Notes under the pieces: generated by a model | Database searches by the model: none | Seen by the model: the letters and a program-made list of their open reading frames with translations, nothing else | Told to the model about the DNA's origin: nothing | Position numbers and translations under genes: made by a program | DNA from: PALSA-1003 sp963791945 | GTDB taxonomy: Bacteria > Pseudomonadota > Gammaproteobacteria > Burkholderiales > Casimicrobiaceae | Reading direction: 5' to 3' | NCBI GenBank assembly: GCA_963791945.1 | Contig: CAWBUD010000002.1 | Coordinates: forward strand, 1,736,001 to 1,800,000 | DNA: 64,000 bases | Part shown: positions 16,891-25,244 of the stretch, piece after piece | How the letters are laid out: the number at the start of each line of letters is the position of its first letter | Numbering within the stretch: position 1 is the stretch's first letter

Positions 16891-18240
16891 TTACGGCGTC
16901 GCGCTGAAACGCTTTGCGAGCCCGGCCCAGCAGTCGCGATAATCCTTTTGCAGCGACGGCGACTGGAGCGCGTAGCGCGTCGGCCGGATAACGTAACGGC
17001 TCTCGAACATGAAGGCGAGCGTGTTCTCGAGCTTCTGTGGCGCGAGCGGCACGCTCACTGCGCGTTCGAACGTCCCGGCGTCGGGTCCGTGGCCCGACAT
17101 GCAATTGTGGAGGCTCGCGCCCCCGGGGACGAAGCCCTCGGCCTTCGCGTCGTAGGTGCCGTGGATCAGGCCCATGAACTCGCTCATCACGTTGCGGTGG
17201 AACCACGGCGGCCGGAAGCTGTGCTCGGCGACCATCCAGCGTGGCGGAAAAATCACTAAGTCCAGGTTGGCGGTTCCCGGTGTGTCGGAAGGCGAAGTCA
17301 GCACCGTGAAGATCGACGGATCGGCGTGATCGAACGTGACCGTGTTCATCGCATTGAACCGGGCGAGATCGTACTTGTAGGGTGTCAGATTTCCGTGCCA
17401 CGCGACGACATCGAGCGGGGAGTGATCGATGGCTGCGGCCCACAGACGGCCGCCGAACTTCGCGACGAGCTCGAAGGCTCCCTCGCGGTCCTCGAACGCG
17501 GCGGCCGGCGCCAGAAAGTCGCGCGGGTTGGCGAGCCCGTTGGCCCCGATGGGGCCGAGCTCGGGCAGCCGCAGCATCGCTCCGTAGTTTTCGCACACAT
17601 AACCGCGCGCCTCCGAGTCGCCCAGGCCGATGGCGAAGCGCACGCCGCGGGGAATGACCACGATCTCGCCCGCACACGCGTCGAGAACGCCGAACTCGGT
17701 GCACATGCGCAAAGCGCCCTTCTGCGGAACGATCAGCAGTTCGCCGTCGGCATCGTAGAAGAAGCGCTCCTGCATCGAGCGATTGCAGGCGTACACATGA
17801 ATGCCGATCCCCGCCTGCAGCGACGCGTCGCCGTTGCCGGCGAGCGTGACGAGCCCGTCGACGAAATCGGTCGGCGTCGCGGGCATGGGCAGCGGATCCC
17901 AGCGCAACGGGTCGGGCGGCGCGGGCGATTCGTCGAACGGCGCGCTGCGCAGGAGCCCCTGCTCGCGCGGCCGAAACGCGCCGTGCTTGAGCGCGGGCCG
18001 CAGTCGATACAGCCACGAGCGGCGATTCGCGTGGCGCGGCGCGGTGAACGCCGTCCCGGAGAGCTGCTCCGCGTACAGGCCGTACGGTGCCTTCTGCGGC
18101 GAGTTCTGGCCCTGCGGAAGCGCGCCCGGAAGCGCTTCGCTTGCGAATTCGCCGCCGAAGCCGGACTGATAGCGCAACGCGGCGGATGCGTTCGCTCTTT
18201 TCGCGTTGCGCGCGGCGGGTCGGCGTTCAGCGGTGTCCAT
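16891..18240 (-). CDS. hmgA: Homogentisate 1,2-dioxygenase
   Basis: This 449-residue non-haem iron dioxygenase opens the homogentisate ring to maleylacetoacetate. The signature QSGFGGEFASEA is at the N terminus. The cupin iron region is recognisable in PPRWMVAEHSFRPPWFHRN and in EFMGLIHGTYDAK. It is full length. Fumarylacetoacetase follows 40 bp downstream. Upstream lies a dispersed repeat and then a string of same-strand genes for an ABC importer. Confidence 0.96.
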   Translation of the reverse strand: MDTAERRPAARNAKRANASAALRYQSGFGGEFASEALPGALPQGQNSPQKAPYGLYAEQLSGTAFTAPRHANRRSWLYRLRPALKHGAFRPREQGLLRSAPFDESPAPPDPLRWDPLPMPATPTDFVDGLVTLAGNGDASLQAGIGIHVYACNRSMQERFFYDADGELLIVPQKGALRMCTEFGVLDACAGEIVVIPRGVRFAIGLGDSEARGYVCENYGAMLRLPELGPIGANGLANPRDFLAPAAAFEDREGAFELVAKFGGRLWAAAIDHSPLDVVAWHGNLTPYKYDLARFNAMNTVTFDHADPSIFTVLTSPSDTPGTANLDLVIFPPRWMVAEHSFRPPWFHRNVMSEFMGLIHGTYDAKAEGFVPGGASLHNCMSGHGPDAGTFERAVSVPLAPQKLENTLAFMFESRYVIRPTRYALQSPSLQKDYRDCWAGLAKRFSATP

Positions 18241-18246
18241 GTCTGC

Positions 18247-18317
18247 GGTCGCCCCGGCGAAGGCCGGGGCCCAATTTGAACCTAAGCAACTTGGATCCTG
18301 GCCGGCGCCGGGATGAC
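18247..18317. repeat. Dispersed palindromic repeat, copy 4
   Basis: The left arm GCCCCGGCGAAGGCCGGGGC is a strong palindrome. The right arm TCCTGGCCGGCGCCGGGA follows after a short spacer. It is the cleanest copy of the CCGGCG subtype and lies upstream of hmgA. The last codons of the adjacent acidic open frame are read from it. Confidence 0.8.
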
Positions 18318-18599
18318 AAACATGCCGCGACGACCCGTCCAGAGCGTTTCGTCTTCGTCGTCCTCGTCTTCGTCGAAGCCGCCTTCGTCGTCGTCGGGAT
18401 CGATGTTGCCTCCGCTCGAACCGCGATCGTCGTCGTCTTCTTCTTCATCGTCGTCGTCGTCGGCCGGCGGCAGCGGATCCGGCTTATGGCAGCGAACGTC
18501 CGCGGCTTCGAGCAGCCGCTGCGGCACCCCCGCCCATAGCTCGGCGCGGGCGCTCGTCGCGAACGCCGATTCTTCGAATGCAAGCCGATCAGTGTTCAT
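18282..18599 (-). CDS. Acidic low-complexity hypothetical protein
   Basis: This open frame of 105 codons has a folded-looking N-terminal part (RLAFEESAFATSARAEL) and then two runs of Asp/Glu separated by a Gly-rich stretch. The C terminus (VIPAPARIQVA) is translated from a dispersed palindromic repeat, so the original stop may have been lost. No family is recognised. The long acidic tract gives repetitive GAC/GAC-like codons that also leave the opposite strand open, so coding status is uncertain. It sits between hmgA and the crotonase in the same direction. Confidence 0.45.
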   Translation of the reverse strand: MNTDRLAFEESAFATSARAELWAGVPQRLLEAADVRCHKPDPLPPADDDDDEEEDDDDRGSSGGNIDPDDDEGGFDEDEDDEDETLWTGRRGMFVIPAPARIQVA

Positions 18600-18679
18600 C
18601 CGCCAACGCCTGCCATGTCACCTAAAGACCGCCCGCCGATCTCGCAAGCCATCATCCCACAGAACGACGGTTCCGGTCT

Positions 18680-19438
18680 TCATCGGCGCCGCTTCTCCGT
18701 CAGGGCCGTGAGCCGCCGGCGTAGTTCCGGCGAGGCCAGCGATGCCTCGTACGCCGTTCGCGACGCCCCTGCCTCCGCATCGCCGGCGGCGATCGCGTCG
18801 AGCTGGCGCTTCATCGAGCGCTGAACCGTCGGCTCGCAGGCCTTGATCGCGGCGATGTATTCGGCGACCGTCCGCTGAAGCTGCCGGCGGGGCACCAGGT
18901 CGGTGAGAAAGCCGACCCGCAGCATGTCTTCCGCTCCGAGCGTCTGACCGGTCAGAAATATGCGCTTCGCCTGCGCGACCCCGACCGCGGCGACGTAGCG
19001 GCGCAATCCGCCCGGATAGTAGTGGAGGCCGAATCGTGCGGCCGGCATGAACATGCGCGTGCCGGACACGCCGATCCGGATGTCGCAGCACAGCGCGAGG
19101 TCGGTTGCTCCGCCGTAGACCCCGCCGTTGATCATTGCGAGCGTCGGCATCGGCAGCCGTTCGATCGTATCGAGCAGTTCCTCGAAGCTGCGATCGAGTC
19201 GTCCGAGGATCGCCTCGATGGTGAAGCCGGAGCTGAAAGTACTCGTCCCCGCGCCGGTGAAGATCACCGCCCGGACCGACGCGTCGACCGCCGCGCGCTC
19301 GACGTGCGCGCGCAGCACCGGAATGTCGTCCGGATCGATACGGTTGTGCTCGCGCGGCCGCTCGAAGCGCACCCTGGCGATACCCGCCGAAACCGTCAGG
19401 CTCGGCGCTCCATCCGCGACGGGCTTTCTCGCTGCCAT
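18680..19438 (-). CDS. Crotonase-family protein lacking both hydratase glutamates
   Basis: This 252-residue protein has the crotonase fold with an oxyanion-hole segment (TSTFSSGFTIEA) and GGVYGGATDLALCCDIRIG. The two Glu residues of enoyl-CoA hydratases are missing: the first position reads GATDLAL (Asp) and the second lies in FGLHYYPGGLRR. It is therefore probably an isomerase, hydrolase or decarboxylase-type member rather than a hydratase. It starts 6 bp after the ABC permease gene, so it is likely co-expressed with the importer and acts on the imported compound after CoA activation (inference). Confidence 0.85.
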   Translation of the reverse strand: MAARKPVADGAPSLTVSAGIARVRFERPREHNRIDPDDIPVLRAHVERAAVDASVRAVIFTGAGTSTFSSGFTIEAILGRLDRSFEELLDTIERLPMPTLAMINGGVYGGATDLALCCDIRIGVSGTRMFMPAARFGLHYYPGGLRRYVAAVGVAQAKRIFLTGQTLGAEDMLRVGFLTDLVPRRQLQRTVAEYIAAIKACEPTVQRSMKRQLDAIAAGDAEAGASRTAYEASLASPELRRRLTALTEKRRR

Positions 19439-19443
19439 GGGCT

Positions 19444-20265
19444 TTAGCGGCCGACCATCGCCAGGACGTCCGATTTGAGGAAACGCTCGACCACGAGCAT
19501 GAAGCCGATCGAGGGAATGAGGAGCAGCAGCGCCGTGATCGACGAGATCTGGTAGTTGCCGCCCATGGTCGCGTTGAACATGAGGAGCGGCAGCGTCGTC
19601 ACGTCGGGAACGCCGACGAAGTAGGTACCGGTGAACTCGTCCAGCGATTCCAGGAACACGAAGATCGCGCTCGCGATCAGGCCGGGCATCGCGAGCGGCA
19701 GCGTGACGGTGCGAAAGCACGTCCATGGCGACGCGCCGAGATTGCGTGATGCTTCCTCGAGCGATGCGTCGACCGAAGCGAACGCGGCCGAGGCGATCCA
19801 GACCGCGAGGACCAGGCCGTGCGATGCGTGCACGAGAACCACGCCCAGGATCGTGCCGTTGAGGCCGATCTGATAGAAGACCTGCGCGATGTTGACGTAC
19901 ACGGGAAGGTTCGGCACAGCCTGCGGCAGCAAAAATGCGAGCAGGATCGCGCCCCGCCACGGCAATTTGAGCCGCGCCAGCGCGTAGCCGGCGGGAACCG
20001 CGACCGCGAGGCTGAAGACGACCGTCAGGACGGCGATCCAGACGCTCGTCGCGAGCGACGCGAGCGCGTTGCCGCGCGGCTGGAACACGCGATACCAGTA
20101 GGTGAGGCCGTACTCGATCGGAAGCTTGTTCGGGAAGTACCAGCGCTCGGCGAATGCCCAGAGTAGCAGGTTCAGCAGCGGGCCGAAGATCGCGAAGGCG
20201 AGCAGCGCCAGGATCAGCCAGCGGAAGAACGCTTGAACCGGCGACGGAAGCGTGAGCGCGCGCAT
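19444..20265 (-). CDS. ABC transporter permease (second subunit)
   Basis: This 273-residue inner-membrane permease has about six membrane helices. The EAA loop that docks with the ATPase reads EEASRNLGASPWTCFRTVTL. It resembles PotC/ThiP/PhnV-type permeases of the molybdate-spermidine-iron superfamily. It starts 5 bp upstream of the end of the first permease's spacer, so both permeases are translated together. The substrate is not evident. Confidence 0.9.
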   Translation of the reverse strand: MRALTLPSPVQAFFRWLILALLAFAIFGPLLNLLLWAFAERWYFPNKLPIEYGLTYWYRVFQPRGNALASLATSVWIAVLTVVFSLAVAVPAGYALARLKLPWRGAILLAFLLPQAVPNLPVYVNIAQVFYQIGLNGTILGVVLVHASHGLVLAVWIASAAFASVDASLEEASRNLGASPWTCFRTVTLPLAMPGLIASAIFVFLESLDEFTGTYFVGVPDVTTLPLLMFNATMGGNYQISSITALLLLIPSIGFMLVVERFLKSDVLAMVGR

Positions 20266-20269
20266 CGGC

Positions 20270-21148
20270 TCAAGCGGCTTCGGCTTTCGCCACCGCGTGC
20301 CGCAGATAGAACACCGCCCCGATCGCGGCGAGCGCAAGCGAGAGCAGGCACAGCGCATTGGCGACCGCGTAATCCCCGAACGTGCTGATGCGATAGGCCA
20401 CGTCGACGGTCGCCATCGTCGGAGAGTTGGGATTGATCATCAGCGGCACCGAGAGGACCGAGAGCATGGTCACGAACGACAGGACCAACCCGACGAGCAG
20501 CGTGCCGCGGACCTGCGGCAGGACAATGTCGACCAGCACGCGCAGCCGGGGCGCGCCGAGGTTGCGCGCTGCTTCGATATGCTGGGACTCCACTGCGGCC
20601 ATCGCGCCGGCGAGAAGCAAGGTGACGAACGGGGCCTGTTTCCACACGAACGCGACGACTATGCCGCGCCAGTCGAGGAGGCTCTGCGCAGAGATCGGTT
20701 CGATGAGTCCGCTGCCGATCAGGACGTGGTTGAGCATCCCGTTCTTGGCGAGGAAGGTGCGCATGAGCTGCCCGGCGACGACGAACGGAATGAACAGCGG
20801 CCAGCGGTAGAGCCAGCGCAGGATCGCTACGGTGCGGGGATGACCCCCGAGCGTGAGATAGCCGGCGATGGCGATCGCGACCAGCCCGATGAGGAGAGTC
20901 GACAGGAGCACGATCGCCAGGGTGAACAGCAGATCGGTGGTGTAGAAATCGAACGCCTTGGCGAAGTGCTCGAGCGTGAAGCCGCCGCCTGCGGCGCGAA
21001 ACGCCACGACGGCCGACATCGCGAGCGGCGCGACGAAGAAGAGGCCGACGACCGCCAGCGCCGGCGCGATCAGCAGAAGCGCGACGCCGCGGCCTCGGAG
21101 GAGCGGCGGCGACAGGGTTATCGCTTTAGCCGACGTCACGCGCGGCAC
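20270..21148 (-). CDS. ABC transporter permease (first subunit)
   Basis: This protein of about 292 residues has six or more membrane helices and an EAA loop, IEAARNLGAPRLRVLVDIVL. It is similar to PotB/PhnU-type permeases and pairs with the permease encoded immediately downstream. The GTG at 21148 is used; a GTG three codons later is possible. Two tandem dispersed repeats separate it from the binding-protein gene. Confidence 0.88.
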   Translation of the reverse strand: MPRVTSAKAITLSPPLLRGRGVALLLIAPALAVVGLFFVAPLAMSAVVAFRAAGGGFTLEHFAKAFDFYTTDLLFTLAIVLLSTLLIGLVAIAIAGYLTLGGHPRTVAILRWLYRWPLFIPFVVAGQLMRTFLAKNGMLNHVLIGSGLIEPISAQSLLDWRGIVVAFVWKQAPFVTLLLAGAMAAVESQHIEAARNLGAPRLRVLVDIVLPQVRGTLLVGLVLSFVTMLSVLSVPLMINPNSPTMATVDVAYRISTFGDYAVANALCLLSLALAAIGAVFYLRHAVAKAEAA

Positions 21149-21159
21149 GCCGCAGGGTC

Positions 21160-21248
21160 GTCGTTCCCGCGGAGGCGGGAACCCAGCGGCGTGCCGGCGA
21201 TGTGCCAGCGACTCACGACACTGGATCCCCGCTTTCGCGGGGATGGCG
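21160..21248. repeat. Dispersed palindromic repeat, copy 5
   Basis: The left end GTTCCCGCGGAGGCGGGAAC and the right end ATCCCCGCTTTCGCGGGGAT are both strong hairpins. This is the same subtype as copy 1, with an almost identical right end. It lies between the ABC permease and binding-protein genes. Confidence 0.8.
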
Positions 21249-21257
21249 CATTAGATG

Positions 21258-21340
21258 TCGCCCCGGCGCAGGCCGGGCCCAAGTTCCGACTGCCGTGACG
21301 CCGGCGCAACACCTTGGATCCCGGCCTTCGCCAGGATGAC
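21258..21340. repeat. Dispersed palindromic repeat, copy 6
   Basis: The left end GCCCCGGCGCAGGCCGGGCC and the right end ATCCCGGCCTTCGCCAGGAT are of the CCGGCG subtype. It sits directly next to copy 5, giving a tandem pair of different subtypes in one intergenic gap. Confidence 0.78.
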
Positions 21341-21394
21341 CCGGCTGTCTCCGATCGCTGCGAGGCTTTCGCCGCTTGCTCTCGGACATCCGCG

Positions 21395-22531
21395 TCACTT
21401 CAAGACGACACGCTCGTAGCCTTCGACGATCTCCTTGAAATACGGAGACAGCGGGAATGGACGCCCGTACTTGGCCAGATCCTGCGGCGAGACGTCCGTG
21501 AACAGCTTGTTCCATGCGGCCTGATCGAGCTTGGGCTGGACGTACTGCGGATCGATGCCCGGATACCAGTTGAACTGCTTGATGATGCCGTCGGCCTGGA
21601 CTTCCGGGCTTTCCGCCAGCTCGATGAATTTCTTGGCGAGCGCGGCGTGCGCTGCCTTGGCGGGAATCACGTAGTACATCGGCTGGCCGGGCAATCCGGG
21701 AGACGGCAGGACGAGCTTGATCTTCGGGCTCATGCGGCCATCCGCCTGCCAGGTGTAGAACATGTCGACCCAGACCGGGCCCATCGCGATCTCGCCGCGA
21801 TTGAGCATGTCGAGCGTGCCGGCGTTGCCGGGCGTCATCACGACGTACTGGTTGAACTCCTTCAACCCCGCGAGCGCCTTGTCGATCGCCGGCGCCGCGG
21901 ATGCGTCGTAAGGCCCTTTTTCGAGCTTGTCGGCCATCCCGCTGTACGCCGATACCCAGCCCGTGACGAAGCCGACGCCGGACATGCCTCCCTTGACGCC
22001 GTTGTAGCCGAACTGCTTCGGGTTCTTCTTGACCCAGTCGTTGAGCTCAGCAAAGGATTTCGGCGGCGTCTTCACGAGGTCGGGGTTGTAGGCGAAAACG
22101 ATCTGGCTGTGGAACATCGGCAGCACGTAACCGTCGACGTCCGCCCCCAACGCGTTCTTGGCGGTGTCGCGCGAGACCAGCTTGCCCACCGAGACGTCCT
22201 TGCGGTACGGCATCAGCAGCTTTTCCTTCACCATCGTCGCCGAAGCGAGCTGGTGGATCACCGCGACATCGACATCCCACTCGTTGCTGCCGGCCTTCTG
22301 CTGCGCCGAGAGCTTCTCGTAGATCTTCTGCGAGCCCGCGTCGCCCGGGCCGGTGCCCACCGCGCGCACCTTCACGCCGGGATTCATCGCCTCGAACTTC
22401 GGCGCGAGGTAGTTGTTGACATAGTCGACCATGTTCTGGTCCCCCGCCGTGACGACGTTGAGCGTCGTCTGCGCCCACGCTGCGCCGGCGAAACCCAGCG
22501 CGACGGCGAGTACGAAAAGCCCTCTCTTCAT
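21395..22531 (-). CDS. ABC transporter periplasmic substrate-binding protein
   Basis: This 378-residue family 1 extracellular solute-binding protein has a signal peptide, MKRGLFVLAVALGFAGAAWA, cleaved before QTTLNVV. The mature part begins with the typical NVVTAGDQNMVDYVNNY, and the gene lies next to matching permease and ATPase genes. It is related to binding proteins for polyamines, iron or phosphonates. The ligand is unknown; the linkage to a crotonase and to homogentisate genes makes an organic acid worth considering. Confidence 0.92.
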   Translation of the reverse strand: MKRGLFVLAVALGFAGAAWAQTTLNVVTAGDQNMVDYVNNYLAPKFEAMNPGVKVRAVGTGPGDAGSQKIYEKLSAQQKAGSNEWDVDVAVIHQLASATMVKEKLLMPYRKDVSVGKLVSRDTAKNALGADVDGYVLPMFHSQIVFAYNPDLVKTPPKSFAELNDWVKKNPKQFGYNGVKGGMSGVGFVTGWVSAYSGMADKLEKGPYDASAAPAIDKALAGLKEFNQYVVMTPGNAGTLDMLNRGEIAMGPVWVDMFYTWQADGRMSPKIKLVLPSPGLPGQPMYYVIPAKAAHAALAKKFIELAESPEVQADGIIKQFNWYPGIDPQYVQPKLDQAAWNKLFTDVSPQDLAKYGRPFPLSPYFKEIVEGYERVVLK

Positions 22532-22566
22532 GATCTCCTCCTAGGGAAACGGGTCAAACGCGATCT

Positions 22567-23589
22567 TCAAGGAAACAAGAGCAATGCCGAACGCGGCACG
22601 ACCACGCGGGCGGTCGTGCCCTCGGTGACGCGCTCGGGTGCGTGCACCCAGATTTCGGCGCCGTCGATGCGAACGCGATAACGGTACCCCTGGCCGACGT
22701 ACACCGATTGCGAAACGACGCCGTCGAGCACCAGGTCTCCGCCGTTCGGCGGGGTATCCGAGCCCGCGAGCCGCGCAGCATCGCTGCGGAAGTGCGCGCG
22801 AACTTTGCGGCCACGGTCCTCCGAGCCATCGGCTGCCGAGAATCCGTCGTCGGTCGCGATCAGGTCGACGGCGTTGTCGGCGCCCATGAAACCGGCGACG
22901 AACGCCGACGACGGGTGATGGAAGATCTCCTCCGGCGCCCCGGTCTGCACGATGTGCCCGGCGTCGATCACCGCGATGCGGTCCGACAGCGTAAGCGCTT
23001 CCTCGCGATCGTGCGTCACGTACACCGCCGTGATGCCGATCCGCTGCTGGAGCGCCCGCAGCTCGTGACGCAGCTCGAGCCGGACCTTGTAGTCGAGATT
23101 GGACATCGGCTCGTCGAGGAGCAGCACGTGCGGGCTCACCGCCAGCGCGCGACCGAGAGCGACGCGCTGGCGCTGCCCGCCCGAGAGCTTGGTCACCGCC
23201 CGCGGACCGAAGCCTTCGAGCTGGAGCAGCTTGAGCATCTCCGCCACGCGCGCCGCGATCGCACCCTTCTTCCAGCCGCGCATCCGGAGTCCGTAGCCGA
23301 TGTTGTCGGCGACGCTCATGTGCGGCCAAAGCGCGTAGGACTGGAACATCATCGCGGTGCCGCGCGCTTCCGGCGGAAGCTGCGCGATGTCGCGGCCCTC
23401 GATGCGGATCGTTCCCGAATCCGGGATCACGAAGCCGGCGATCGAGCGCAACAGCGTCGTCTTGCCGCAGCCGCTGCTACCCAGCAGAGCGACCATCTCA
23501 CCGCGCTCGACGTCGAGGCTCACCCGATCGAGAACCGGCGGACCGCCGTAGGAAACGGTCAGGGCTTCGATCGAGAGGTAGGAAGGCAT
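22567..23589 (-). CDS. ABC transporter ATP-binding protein
   Basis: This 340-residue cytoplasmic ATPase powers the importer. Walker A is LLGSSGCGKTT near residue 38, the signature is LSGGQRQRVALGRALA, Walker B is VLLLDEPMSNLD, and the switch His is in VTHDREEA. A C-terminal TOBE domain (DLVLDGVVSQSVYVGQGYRY) places it with the PotA/FbpC/CysA group. It is the first gene of the importer string. Confidence 0.95.
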   Translation of the reverse strand: MPSYLSIEALTVSYGGPPVLDRVSLDVERGEMVALLGSSGCGKTTLLRSIAGFVIPDSGTIRIEGRDIAQLPPEARGTAMMFQSYALWPHMSVADNIGYGLRMRGWKKGAIAARVAEMLKLLQLEGFGPRAVTKLSGGQRQRVALGRALAVSPHVLLLDEPMSNLDYKVRLELRHELRALQQRIGITAVYVTHDREEALTLSDRIAVIDAGHIVQTGAPEEIFHHPSSAFVAGFMGADNAVDLIATDDGFSAADGSEDRGRKVRAHFRSDAARLAGSDTPPNGGDLVLDGVVSQSVYVGQGYRYRVRIDGAEIWVHAPERVTEGTTARVVVPRSALLLFP

Positions 23590-24223
23590 GGCACGGGGTT
23601 TCTTGAACGTCCGACACTACGGTGCAAGTATGACGCGGAAGAGACGCCCAAGCCAGCGGACTCGCTAGCCGGCGTTCCCGGGCAAACCTCGCGCGTGCGA
23701 GCGGGCAAGGGTCGGGCAATTCGTCTTCCACTGCGAGGTGATCCGCGGGGCCGGTCACGAAGACATGGACGGGACGATCCGCGTCGAGGCGTAAGGCGCC
23801 GCGTGCATCGAGATCCAGGTTCTGGCTCCGCGGCGATCGATGTCGCGTCGAAGATAACGTCGAAGCAAGCGTTTGGCCTCGGCGCGCGAAGGCGCGCTCG
23901 CGCGGCCGCATCGTCATGCCGCGGCGGGTCACAACCCGCGGTTTCCAGATGCGTGGGTCCGTTCCGCGCCGCGCGGGAATCGATCGCCGCCCGATCGATG
24001 ATCACGTGGCCAGTGATTCGCGTCAACCCACTCAATCTATTGATTACACTAAATAATATGAAGCCTGGCGCGCCGGCCCACAACGTCGGTTCGCCGGCCA
24101 CGAAGGCTCGACGCCGACGTCTGGCATAGCACTTGCTGAATGGTCACCGGTTCGCTGACGCTCGTCCGGTTTCTCAGGCTGTCGGTCGGCGCCAACTTCA
24201 AATTTCAACGGGGAGCATCTTTG
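23590..24223. other. Gap between importer and pilus operons
   Basis: No intact gene is supported in this 634-bp interval. It contains a short remnant resembling a multicopper-oxidase C terminus (23714-23794). An AT-rich patch at about 24030-24060 (CTATTGATTACACTAAAT and ATAATATG) is the most likely location of the pilus-operon promoter, though no good -35 is seen. The open frames on both strands disagree with each other and match nothing I recognise. Confidence 0.5.
23714..23794 (+). pseudogene. Remnant of a multicopper oxidase C terminus
   Basis: The 26 codons before a TAA encode GQFVFHCEVI, a short insert, then GHEDMDGTIRVEA. This resembles the type 1 copper end of multicopper oxidases, where the usual form is FHCHILEHEDMGM. 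The second His of HCH is Glu here and the spacing is altered, so no functional copper site remains. No upstream coding part is detectable. Similarity is judged by eye only. Confidence 0.35.
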
Positions 24224-24709
24224 ATGAACACTCGCAACCTGAAGCGTCTGCTGTTGCCTGTAGCCGCAGTATCGATGCTCGCCGTGGGCACGGCACACGC
24301 CAACGACAACGTTACGGTCACCGTCAACGCGACCATCGTCGGCGTCTGCAAGTTCTTCACCGCATCGCCGACCATCGACATCACCAACACAGGCTCGGGC
24401 AGCAACATCGATCCCAGCCTTGCCGGACCTGCGACGGGCAACGTCGACATCACTTACCGGTGCAGCAACGGAACGTCGCCGTCGTTCACCGTCCCCGCCA
24501 CTGCGACCGTCACCTGCACGACCGCGGGCACCTGCGGCGCGTCGACCATGGCGCCCACGGTCAGCTCGTCGAATACCGGCGCCGGCACGGGCCTCGGCAG
24601 CGGCAAGGATCAGACGCTCACCGTCACCGCGCAGATCACCCAGGCCAACTATCAGAACTCGCAGGTCGGCTCCTACAGTGGCAACATGACCGTCAGCGTG
24701 ACGCCCTGA
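24224..24709 (+). CDS. Spore coat U domain pilin, major subunit (CsuA/B-like)
   Basis: This 161-residue secreted pilin has a signal peptide ending in VGTAHA. The mature protein shows the spore-coat-U pattern: VTVTVNATIVGVCKF, a disulphide-forming VCKF...YRCSNG pair, and a C-terminal beta strand SYSGNMTVSVTP. It would be the major subunit of an archaic (Csu-type) chaperone-usher pilus involved in attachment and biofilm formation. The ATG follows a GGGGAG site. An intrinsic terminator directly after it would allow excess production of this subunit over the downstream genes. Confidence 0.85.
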   Translation: MNTRNLKRLLLPVAAVSMLAVGTAHANDNVTVTVNATIVGVCKFFTASPTIDITNTGSGSNIDPSLAGPATGNVDITYRCSNGTSPSFTVPATATVTCTTAGTCGASTMAPTVSSSNTGAGTGLGSGKDQTLTVTAQITQANYQNSQVGSYSGNMTVSVTP

Positions 24710-24736
24710 CCGGCGCACGATCGTGGCTGACGAACC

Positions 24737-24763
24737 GAAGGCCGCGAATGCGGCCTTCTTCTT
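24737..24763 (+). terminator. Attenuating terminator after the first pilin
   Basis: The 9-bp perfect stem GAAGGCCGC / GCGGCCTTC with loop GAAT is followed by TTCTTG. It lies between the first pilin and the rest of the pilus operon. Partial termination would set subunit ratios. Confidence 0.75.
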
Positions 24764-24788
24764 GAGAACGTGTCGAAGGTGAACGCGA

Positions 24789-25244
24789 ATGGGTTGGCGA
24801 CGTGTTTTCGCGGTCTTCGCGGCCTGTATCCTGCAGCCCGCGTGCGCGGGCGCAGCGGACAGCCTCACGGTGACGATCAACACGACGGTGCTTCCGGTGT
24901 GCCGCTTCTCGGCCTCGGGCCCTGCGAATTTCGACACGAACGCCGGCGGAGCTGTTGACGCCGGCCAAGCCGCACCGCTCTCCGCGACCGGCGCCATCAC
25001 GTACCGCTGCACCAATGGCGTGGCACCGGCATTCGCCATCACCGCTGCCGCAGGTTGCGGCGGATGCCCCGACGCGCGCGGCATCGGCCCCGTCATCCTG
25101 TCGGACAATGGCGGCGTAGGACGCGGAATGGGTTCCGGGCGCGACCTGACGCTGATCGTCGCCGGCCCCGTCGGGCCGGCGCCCGTTCAGACCGCTTCGG
25201 TCGGCGTCGCTCTCGCTGACGTCAGCATTACCGTCTCCCCATGA
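24789..25244 (+). CDS. Spore coat U domain minor pilin (CsuA-like)
   Basis: This 151-residue protein has a signal peptide ending near PACAGA and a single spore-coat-U domain (LTVTINTTVLPVCRFSASGP, then ITYRCTNG). An extra Cys pair lies in AAGCGGCPD. It ends with the donor-type strand VSITVSP. It overlaps the next gene by 4 bp (ATGA) and is probably a minor pilin of the same fibre. Confidence 0.82.
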   Translation: MGWRRVFAVFAACILQPACAGAADSLTVTINTTVLPVCRFSASGPANFDTNAGGAVDAGQAAPLSATGAITYRCTNGVAPAFAITAAAGCGGCPDARGIGPVILSDNGGVGRGMGSGRDLTLIVAGPVGPAPVQTASVGVALADVSITVSP

